A stretch of DNA of 5,056 bases, from positions 1 to 5,056 of the forward strand of contig JAHFDQ010000466.1 in assembly GCA_023248915.1 (NCBI GenBank). Reading direction: 5' to 3'. Below the pieces are notes generated by a model that ran no database searches, had not been told where the DNA came from, and saw nothing but the letters and a program-made list of their open reading frames with translations. Shown here one piece after another: positions 1-4,371 of this stretch; position 1 is the first letter of the stretch; the number at the start of each line of letters is the position of its first letter. This DNA comes from Archangiaceae bacterium (lineage in GTDB: Bacteria; Myxococcota; Myxococcia; Myxococcales; Myxococcaceae). Both the position numbers and the translations under genes were made by a program.

Positions 1-1
1 C

Positions 2-184
2 ACCCCGTGCTGGTCGGGCCGGGTGGAAGGGGTGGCCGCGAACTACGGCGAACCGGGCAAGACCGAGAACTACGCCCAGACGCTGAACCGCGCGCTGGAC
101 AGGGCCGTCGAGTCGCTGGTCACCGACAAGGCCTTCCTCGACGCCACCTGCGGCGCCTGCTCGTCGCAGCCGGTCAGCCTGTAG
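2..184 (+). CDS. C-terminal end of an unrecognised protein (partial, 5' end outside window)
   Basis: An open frame enters from the left edge and ends at a TAG at 182-184, giving 60 visible residues. No start codon is needed inside the window, and the codons show the strong G/C third-position bias of the neighbouring genes. The visible part runs from a short segment with Cys3 and Trp4, through a Gly/Asn-rich stretch (GVAANYGEPG), into an amphipathic helix (about residues 24-40, ALDRAVESLV). It ends in a Cys-rich tail with a CxxC pair (Cys50, Cys53) followed by SSQPVSL. I do not recognise the family. The helix plus cysteine tail would suit an exported or lipid-anchored protein, but the N-terminus that would decide this is missing. 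The gene ends 77 bp before the antitoxin start, and a promoter candidate lies between them, so it is probably not in that operon. Confidence 0.6.
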   Translation, partial: TPCWSGRVEGVAANYGEPGKTENYAQTLNRALDRAVESLVTDKAFLDATCGACSSQPVSL

Positions 185-212
185 GGGCTGCGCCGCCGGG
201 CCGAGCCGCGCG

Positions 213-242
213 TTGACGGCGAACCATACAAGACCGTAGATT
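213..242 (+). promoter_or_regulatory. Candidate sigma-70-type promoter of the RHH-GNAT operon
   Basis: TTGACG at 213-218 matches five of six bases of the -35 consensus. TAGATT at 237-242 matches four of six bases of the -10 consensus, with an 18-bp spacer. The -10 lies inside the palindrome at 234-251, so a repressor bound there would block RNA polymerase. Transcription would start roughly at 249-252, leaving a very short leader before the ATG at 262. This is inferred from motif and position only. Confidence 0.45.
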
Positions 243-251
243 TATCTACGG
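234..251. promoter_or_regulatory. Palindromic operator candidate for autoregulation by the RHH antitoxin
   Basis: A perfect inverted repeat with 8-bp arms (CCGTAGAT / ATCTACGG) and a 2-bp TT centre. It overlaps the -10 candidate on its left and the first bases of the Shine-Dalgarno sequence on its right. It is A/T-richer than its surroundings, which makes a chance palindrome in this GC-rich DNA less likely. Ribbon-helix-helix antitoxins usually bind short palindromes at their own promoter, together with the toxin, and repress the operon. The role here follows from position and that family habit. Confidence 0.65.
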
Positions 252-254
252 AGG
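250..254 (+). promoter_or_regulatory. Strong ribosome binding site of the antitoxin gene
   Basis: GGAGG, seven bases before the ATG at 262, is the clearest Shine-Dalgarno sequence in the window and fixes the antitoxin start. The toxin gene that follows has none, which fits the usual excess of antitoxin over toxin. The first G's overlap the right arm of the palindrome, so a hairpin in the leader RNA could partly hide the site. Confidence 0.75.
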
Positions 255-261
255 TTTTGTC

Positions 262-531
262 ATGACCAAGGAAACCCAGATTTCGGCGCTCATATCCGAA
301 GCGACCCGGGACCTGCTGGAGAGGCACGTCAGGCAGACCGGAGTGAAGAAGGGGCATCTGGTCGAGCAGGCGCTCCTCCACCACCTCCAGGCCCTCGACG
401 AACTGCCCGCCGAGGTCGTCGTTCATCCGCGCATGGTCGTGTCCCGGAGCACGGGCAAGGAGATGCTCAGGCAGACGAAGACCGCGGGGCCCACTCGTGC
501 GCTTCGCAAGTTGATGCGTGATGAGGATTAG
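262..531 (+). CDS. Ribbon-helix-helix antitoxin of a GNAT toxin-antitoxin pair
   Basis: An 89-residue protein with an ATG start placed seven bases after GGAGG. Residues about 5-11 (TQISALI) form the short DNA-contacting strand of a ribbon-helix-helix fold. Two helices follow, at about 12-25 (SEATRDLLERHVRQ) and 30-45 (KGHLVEQALLHHLQAL), with the turn TGVKK between them. The C-terminal half (about 47-89) is charged and poor in regular structure, ending in RKLMRDED. In this family that part wraps the toxin and blocks its acetyl-CoA or substrate site. The gene overlaps the downstream GNAT gene by 11 bases (14 if the toxin starts at GTG 518), so the two are translationally coupled. Length, fold and neighbour all agree with the DUF1778/TacA/AtaR style of antitoxin, although this sequence may belong to another RHH subfamily. 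It probably represses its own promoter through the palindrome at 234-251. Confidence 0.85.
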   Translation: MTKETQISALISEATRDLLERHVRQTGVKKGHLVEQALLHHLQALDELPAEVVVHPRMVVSRSTGKEMLRQTKTAGPTRALRKLMRDED

Positions 532-1129
532 GGCGCTCCGTCCGGACGACGACCGCTCGGCGTTCCGGTCAGACGACGACGCCCTCGACCGCTTCTTTCA
601 CAGATACGCAGGTCAGAATCAGTTCCGGCATTACCTCGGTGTGACCTACGTCGCGGTCGAGGGAGACCGAATCCTCGGGTTCGTGACGATCGCGCCCCGA
701 CACGTGGAGATTGAGGACCTGCCGGTCAAGGAGCAGAAGAAGCTGCCTCACTACCCGATACCGGTGGTCGGGCTCGCCAGGCTCGCGGTGGACCAGTCCG
801 CCCAATCGACGGGGGTCGGCGGGCAGTTCCTGCGCTTCGTCAATCTGCTGGCCGAGAAGATGGCGGATGAGCTCGGGTGCGCAGGCGTGGTCGTGGACGC
901 CAAGCCGGGCGCGGTCGAGTTCTACGCGAAGTACGGTTTCACTCCGTTCGAGCTGGTGGAGGGGCAGTCGGACGCCCGTCCGCGCCCGACGCCGATGTGG
1001 CTGCCGATGCGCGCGATCAAGGCATCGCGCGACGCGCTCAGTGAGTCGCGCCTGAGGCGCGTCGCGAAGGGCTCAGTCGAGGCGGTCGGAAAGCTTGGGT
1101 ACAGGCGGCAGCTCGACATCCTCGAGTGA
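521..1129 (+). CDS. GNAT acetyltransferase toxin (TacT/AtaT/KacT-like) with extended C-terminus
   Basis: A 202-residue protein if the ATG at 521 is used; a GTG directly before it (518) would add one residue. Neither start has a clear Shine-Dalgarno sequence, so translation probably depends on coupling to the antitoxin, whose stop lies at 529-531. The GNAT core is well marked. Strand VGLARLAVD (about 83-91) leads into the acetyl-CoA pyrophosphate loop Q95-S-T-G98-V-G100 (Q/RxxGxG). Then come a helix and a VVVDA strand (123-127), and the segment EFYAKYGF (133-140), whose first Tyr (Y135) matches the catalytic Tyr of TacT-type toxins. The core closes with PMWLPM at 158-163, where such toxins of about 160-175 residues normally end. 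Family members acetylate the amino group of charged tRNAs and stop translation. Here about 39 further residues, mostly charged and helical in character, follow. The last 57 bases overlap the opposite-strand nucleotidyltransferase gene. I am confident of the family; the exact tRNA target is unknown. Confidence 0.88.
   Translation: MRIRALRPDDDRSAFRSDDDALDRFFHRYAGQNQFRHYLGVTYVAVEGDRILGFVTIAPRHVEIEDLPVKEQKKLPHYPIPVVGLARLAVDQSAQSTGVGGQFLRFVNLLAEKMADELGCAGVVVDAKPGAVEFYAKYGFTPFELVEGQSDARPRPTPMWLPMRAIKASRDALSESRLRRVAKGSVEAVGKLGYRRQLDILE
1047..1061. repeat. Short perfect hairpin inside the 3' end of the GNAT gene
   Basis: CGCGCC-TGA-GGCGCG is a 6-bp stem with a 3-base loop. It is preceded at 1034-1049 by a weaker palindrome centred on CTCAGTGAG. 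On the minus strand the hairpin begins 11 bases after the stop codon of the AbiEii-family gene, where a terminator would be expected. There is no T-run on either strand, so an intrinsic terminator is not supported. It could slow polymerase or protect the 3' end of the transcript, or be chance in GC-rich DNA. Confidence 0.35.
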
Positions 1130-1723
1130 CGCACGGCTGAGGAGCTCACGGGTCGGTTCGTCCAGGGATGCCAGGTCGCCACCCTCGAAGTAACCGAGCG
1201 TCTTCTTGGCGACGAGCGGGTTGAACGAGTCGCCATAGAGGGTACGCGCGCCCCGGAGAATGTTCGCGAGCGACACGCCCGCTCTCAGGATGGCAGCGAT
1301 GTCCAGGTAGTCCTTCGCCTCGACGCGTTGGAGTAGCACCTTGGTCTTCGTCGCCCCGAGATCGAGGAGCGAGGCGACCGCGATCGTCGTGTCTGCTGTT
1401 TCGGGCTGGCCCAGGCGACCGAAGCCGATCGGGCCGAAGAAGGACAGCTTCACCGGCCCTCCGCGCTGGACCGAGACGGTGAGCGCGTCGGGTTGTTCCT
1501 GAAGCACCTGGCCGCTGGAAATGAACGGAATTCGACCGAGGGCCTGGTGGTCGAGGCGGTCGGAAGTGAAGAAATCGAAGTCGACCGACGCGCGATGCCC
1601 GAGGCGCAGGGCAACCGCCGTTCCCCCGTAGAGGACGAAACCGGCGGGCACCGCGGCGAGCTCCGGCCAGATTCGGCGCTGGGGCGCAGGCAGGACGTCG
1701 AGCCTGGGCTTGAACGCACTCAA
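1073..1723 (-). CDS. AbiEii/AbiGii-family nucleotidyltransferase (putative toxin)
   Basis: A 216-residue protein read from a TTG at 1723-1721, which overlaps the TGA of the upstream gene (TTGA). GAGAGA at 1737-1732 is a weak ribosome site eight bases before it. The same frame is open further upstream to 1873, but that part only mirrors the neighbouring gene. The nucleotidyltransferase signature is clear. Y32-G33-G34-T is followed by ALRLGHRAS and the catalytic pair D48-F-D50 (VDFDFF), the GG-x13-DxD pattern of DUF1814/AbiEii proteins. A second block, K128-VLLQR-V-E-A-K137-D138-YLD141, matches the late K...R..KDxxD motif of the family. Relatives include the phage-abortive AbiEii toxins and the MenT toxins that add nucleotides to tRNA 3' ends. 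The strand VKLSFFG (91-97), where a third carboxylate is often found, has Ser94. The C-terminus (ELPPVPKLSDRLD) overlaps the GNAT gene by 57 bases on the other strand. The family call is solid; toxicity is inferred from family and gene pairing. Confidence 0.88.
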   Translation of the reverse strand: MSAFKPRLDVLPAPQRRIWPELAAVPAGFVLYGGTAVALRLGHRASVDFDFFTSDRLDHQALGRIPFISSGQVLQEQPDALTVSVQRGGPVKLSFFGPIGFGRLGQPETADTTIAVASLLDLGATKTKVLLQRVEAKDYLDIAAILRAGVSLANILRGARTLYGDSFNPLVAKKTLGYFEGGDLASLDEPTRELLSRASLEDVELPPVPKLSDRLD

Positions 1724-1995
1724 GGGAGCGGTCTCTCGGGCGGCGGCGGAACGGGTACGCGCCCGTAGAACCGGTTCCAGTAGATCCACGACCTCCTGTC
1801 GAGCACGCCGGGCGGGGCGTCCTTCAAGGCCTGCTTGAATGCCTCGTCGCCAAACAGCCGGCGCGCCAGGCACACGTCATCCCAGGCGCCGAGTTGCATG
1901 AGCTGGCACAGGAGCAGGTCTCGGCGCTGGACGGCTTGCTCCGGCGGCTGCCACCAGACGTATTTCTCAGCCAATTGCCGGACTTCGGGAGTCAC
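1720..1995 (-). CDS. Small Trp-rich partner protein, candidate antitoxin of the AbiEii-family gene
   Basis: A 91-residue protein starting at a GTG (1995-1993). A stop codon ten bases upstream (2007-2005) rules out a longer reading frame, and no strong Shine-Dalgarno sequence is visible. Its stop overlaps the TTG start of the nucleotidyltransferase gene by four bases (TTGA), so the two are almost certainly co-translated. The chain is mainly helical and rich in Trp and Leu. KYVWWQPPEQAV is at 11-22, LMQLGAWDDVCLARRLFGDEA at 32-52, APPGVLDRRSWIYWNRF at 60-76, and a Pro-rich end PVPPPPERPLP at 81-91. From memory, proteins with this AEKY.WW...LG.WDDV...APPG..D.RSW.YW pattern recur just before AbiEii-like nucleotidyltransferases and are usually labelled hypothetical. 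It does not look like classical AbiEi, which is longer with a winged-helix domain. An antitoxin role is inferred from order, overlap and size; no DNA-binding fold is evident. Confidence 0.75.
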   Translation of the reverse strand: MTPEVRQLAEKYVWWQPPEQAVQRRDLLLCQLMQLGAWDDVCLARRLFGDEAFKQALKDAPPGVLDRRSWIYWNRFYGRVPVPPPPERPLP

Positions 1996-2057
1996 GAATG
2001 AAGTCTAGTCCACGGAGCGCCGGCCAGCATGTCCTCGTCGCCGCACCCTGCCTAGGA

Positions 2058-2108
2058 GCAGTCCAGGCTTCCATTTCCCCAGAGGGAGGAATTTCGAGTC
2101 TGGACTGC
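2058..2108. repeat. Long-spaced inverted repeat in the intergenic region 1996-2137
   Basis: Perfect 9-bp arms GCAGTCCAG (2058-2066) and CTGGACTGC (2100-2108). In a plus-strand RNA the stem would extend inward to 13 bp with two G-U pairs (2058-2070 with 2096-2108) around a 25-base loop. The arm centres are 42 bp apart, about four helical turns, as would suit two protein-binding half-sites on one face of the DNA. A related AGTCTAGTCC lies at 2002-2011, just upstream of the small partner gene on the minus strand. No T-run follows the stem on either strand, so it is a poor intrinsic terminator for the radical SAM gene. An operator for the downstream two-gene unit is possible. Nothing else was found in this 142-bp gap. 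Confidence 0.5.
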
Positions 2109-2137
2109 CGGCCGGACCTCTTTCGCCTGTGCCGCCC

Positions 2138-3583
2138 CTACGCGATCAGCGACTGGGTGGCCGGTTCAGGGCGCCGCACTGCGCTGCGTGGGCCGCGGGC
2201 TAGGTCGAGGCCCTGGTAGGTGCGCTTGTCGATGCGCCCGTTGAACTTGAACGAGAAGTTCGTGGCCACGGTGACGAAGGGGCGGAACAGCCCGCGTGAC
2301 GTCACCAGGCTGCTCACGGCCCGGCGCGCGATCTGCCAGTACGAGTAGAACACGTCGGTGCTCTGGTTCATCTCGTCGAGCATCTCGGCCCAGCTCAGGT
2401 TCTGGTAGTTCGCCACTGGAAACGTCAGCGTGTAGTACTTCCAGTCGTCGGGGAACTGGTTCGCGACGATGCGGTCTTCCGCGACCATCTTGTCCCACAG
2501 CCGGGTGCCGGGCAGCGGGGTCATGAACAGCACGTTGAGCAGGTCGACGCCGTACTGAATGCCCGCCCGGGCGATGGTGCGGCCGATGCCCTTCGCGTCG
2601 ACGTCGAGGCCCAGAACGAACGAACCGGCGACCATGATGCCCGCGCGCTGAATGCGGCCGACCGCGGCCCTCATGTCGCGGCCCTTCTGGACGTTGAACT
2701 TCTTGCCGATCTCGTCCAGCCCTTCCCGGGTGGGCGACTCGAAGCCGATGAACACGCCGAAGCACCCGGCCGCGGCCGCGAGCTCGAGCAGTTCGTCGTC
2801 GTCGGCCATGTTGATGGTCACCTGCCCCATCCACTTCTTGCCGAGGTTCGCCTTGGCCATCGCGCGGAACAGGTCCTTGGCGTGGGCGATGTGCTGCCGG
2901 CTGGTGCCGATGAGGTTGTCGTCCACCACCAGCACCAGCTTCTCCTTGATCTTCCTGAACTCGTCGACGCAGTGCTCGACCGGTCGGTGGCGGTACCGCA
3001 TGCCGTTGAACTGCGACACGCTGCAGAACGAGCAGTTGAGCGGGCAGCCGCGGCTGAGCTGAATCGACCCGAAGCGGTACCCGCTGGGCAACAGGTCGTG
3101 CCGCGCGAACGGCACCGTGTCCATGTTCGCGTAGGTGCCGGTGTACGTCGTCTTCAGGGCGCCCGACCGCACGTCGGCGAGCACCTGCGCCCAGACGGTC
3201 TCGGCCTCTCCGATGACGACCGCGTCGGCCCGCTCGAGCGCTTCGGCCGTGCGCATGGTGGCGTGAATGCCCCCCAGCACCACCGGCACGCCGCGCGCGC
3301 GGAACTCTGCGGCGACCTCGTAGGCCCGGTTCGCCTGGGACGTGAAGGCGGTGACGCCGACCAGGTCCGGCCGGGGCATCGCCGCGTAGTCGGGTAGCTT
3401 CAGGTTCTCGTCGATGACCGTGACGTCCCACTCGGGAGGAGTCAGCCCGGCCAGGACCAGCAGGCTGAGCGGCTTCCACACCCGGAACTGGTTCCAGTAG
3501 TTCTCTTCGACGTTGATGATGCTGACCAGCGGGTTGACCGGGTTGATGAGGTACAGGCGTGGCCTGACTGACACGAGTTTCAT
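2138..3583 (-). CDS. B12-binding-domain radical SAM protein
   Basis: A complete protein of 481 residues from the ATG at 3583-3581. The N-terminal part (about 1-130) has the cobalamin-binding Rossmann pattern: PVNPL (15-19), VTVIDEN (54-60), PDLVGVTAFTSQ (72-83), VVLGGIHAT (101-109) and ADAVVIGEAE (119-128). No DxHxxG motif is seen, so cobalamin is probably bound without a protein His ligand, as in many of these enzymes. The radical SAM domain begins at LSRGCPLNCSFC, with the [4Fe-4S] ligands C180, C184 and C187 (CxxxCxxC). It continues with VVDDNLIG (219-226) and GFES (280-283). After MTPLPGTRLWDKM (354-366) comes a C-terminal region of about 110 residues, probably DUF4070-like. Such enzymes often methylate or rearrange unactivated carbons in lipids, cofactors or natural products; the substrate cannot be read from sequence. 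The frame is also open upstream to 4327, but that part is a shadow of the next gene. No Shine-Dalgarno sequence precedes the ATG; a GTG at 3574-3572 is another possible start. Confidence 0.9.
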   Translation of the reverse strand: MKLVSVRPRLYLINPVNPLVSIINVEENYWNQFRVWKPLSLLVLAGLTPPEWDVTVIDENLKLPDYAAMPRPDLVGVTAFTSQANRAYEVAAEFRARGVPVVLGGIHATMRTAEALERADAVVIGEAETVWAQVLADVRSGALKTTYTGTYANMDTVPFARHDLLPSGYRFGSIQLSRGCPLNCSFCSVSQFNGMRYRHRPVEHCVDEFRKIKEKLVLVVDDNLIGTSRQHIAHAKDLFRAMAKANLGKKWMGQVTINMADDDELLELAAAAGCFGVFIGFESPTREGLDEIGKKFNVQKGRDMRAAVGRIQRAGIMVAGSFVLGLDVDAKGIGRTIARAGIQYGVDLLNVLFMTPLPGTRLWDKMVAEDRIVANQFPDDWKYYTLTFPVANYQNLSWAEMLDEMNQSTDVFYSYWQIARRAVSSLVTSRGLFRPFVTVATNFSFKFNGRIDKRTYQGLDLARGPRSAVRRPEPATQSLIA

Positions 3584-3672
3584 GGGCTTGGGACGGCGCA
3601 CCGTACCCGAACTCAGCCCGGAATGAACGCGAGGGGCCTCGGAAATCCGCCTGGGCTTCCTCGCCGCGCCGG

Positions 3673-4371
3673 CTACTTGCCCACGGCGAGCAGCGAGTCG
3701 TCGAACGCGAACCCGGGCTGGTACTCGACCAGCGCCACGTCCAGCTTCAGCCCCCCGTAGTGCCGCATGCTGATCTTCCGCGCCCTCCACTCGGTGCCGA
3801 AGGCGTCGGGCTCGAGGTAGGTCACGTCGACGTGCGGTTCGCCGTGGTAGGTGAAGTGCTTGGACACGGGCGCCAGGGTTCGGCCGTCGAGCGTCACCTC
3901 GAGCGCGTCGGCCTCGTCGTCGCCTTCGACCGGGCACCGGTAGACGAACTGGTCGCCGCGCCGCTCTCCTCCGCCCGCGCAGTCGACGAAGTAGATGCGG
4001 TTGATGGACGTCGCCATGTTCCTCGGGTCGAGCCGTTCGGAGATCTGCTTCAGGTGCACCGCGGTCACCCATTGGCCGTCGAGGCGCCCCACGTCGAACA
4101 GGCGCGGCCCCACCGGCGCCGAGGCCGACACCCGGAACGAGCCGTCGGCGCGCCCGAGCAGGTAGCCGGCCATCACGAACGTCTGCCCCTGGTAGGTCGC
4201 CGCCACCTGGTGAACCATCTTGAAGCGTTCCGGCCGCCGCGCGCGGGCCAGCGACAGCGCCTCTTCGGCGGTCTCGGCCTGCATCGGCGGAACCGCGGGC
4301 CGGCTGGTCGATCGGGGGCACGCGCACAGGGCGGTCAGTGCGAAGAGCGGCAGGGCGCGAAGAGAGTTCAC
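3673..4371 (-). CDS. Putative outer-membrane lipoprotein, DUF3261/LolA-like
   Basis: A 232-residue protein from a GTG at 4371-4369, which overlaps the TGA of the upstream exporter gene (GTGA). This start gives a short signal peptide: NSLR, then the hydrophobic stretch ALPLFALTALCAC, with Cys18 as the likely lipidated residue (LCAC, an imperfect lipobox), followed by a Ser/Pro-rich linker. The mature part looks like a beta-rich lipid-binding fold. It has ATYQGQTFVMAGYLLGRADGSFRV (58-81), SAPVGPRLFDVGRLDGQWV (84-102), INRIYFVDC (123-131) and further alternating strands to the end. Cys131 and Cys146 could form a disulfide. The G-x-x-F...G-x-L...F-R-V...P-x-G-x-x-L-F-D run resembles DUF3261 lipoproteins, which commonly sit next to MMPL exporters in aryl-polyene-type and fatty-acid-derived clusters. 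I judge lipoprotein as likely and DUF3261 as probable. It presumably works with the exporter to move a lipid or pigment to the outer membrane. Confidence 0.78.
   Translation of the reverse strand: MNSLRALPLFALTALCACPRSTSRPAVPPMQAETAEEALSLARARRPERFKMVHQVAATYQGQTFVMAGYLLGRADGSFRVSASAPVGPRLFDVGRLDGQWVTAVHLKQISERLDPRNMATSINRIYFVDCAGGGERRGDQFVYRCPVEGDDEADALEVTLDGRTLAPVSKHFTYHGEPHVDVTYLEPDAFGTEWRARKISMRHYGGLKLDVALVEYQPGFAFDDSLLAVGK

Noticed and set aside
70..426. 118-residue minus-strand open frame over the antitoxin and its promoter
   Set aside because: It covers the palindrome, the Shine-Dalgarno sequence and most of the well-supported antitoxin gene, and shows no domain.
1724..1873. Upstream extension of the AbiEii-family frame (would give 266 residues)
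   Set aside because: It lies wholly over the small partner gene and has no domain character. The TTG at 1723 forms a typical start-stop overlap and has a weak ribosome site.
2058..2108. Intrinsic terminator of the radical SAM gene
   Set aside because: The stem is real, but the loop is long (25-33 bases) and no T-run follows on either strand.
1998..2219. 73-residue plus-strand open frame across the intergenic gap, preceded by GGGAG at 1987-1991
   Set aside because: The ribosome-site-like sequence is within the partner gene and the protein has no domain-like features. It runs through the inverted repeat into the 3' end of the radical SAM gene. Chance is the simplest explanation.
2166..3479. 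437-residue minus-strand open frame inside the radical SAM gene
   Set aside because: Its composition is extremely Arg/Gly/Pro/His-rich, as expected for an out-of-frame reading of GC-rich coding DNA. The overlapping frame contains a full recognised enzyme.
3584..4327. Upstream extension of the radical SAM reading frame (would give 729 residues)
   Set aside because: The added 248 residues are Arg/Pro/Gly/Ala-rich low-complexity sequence antiphase to the lipoprotein gene. The cobalamin-binding domain begins naturally at the ATG at 3583.
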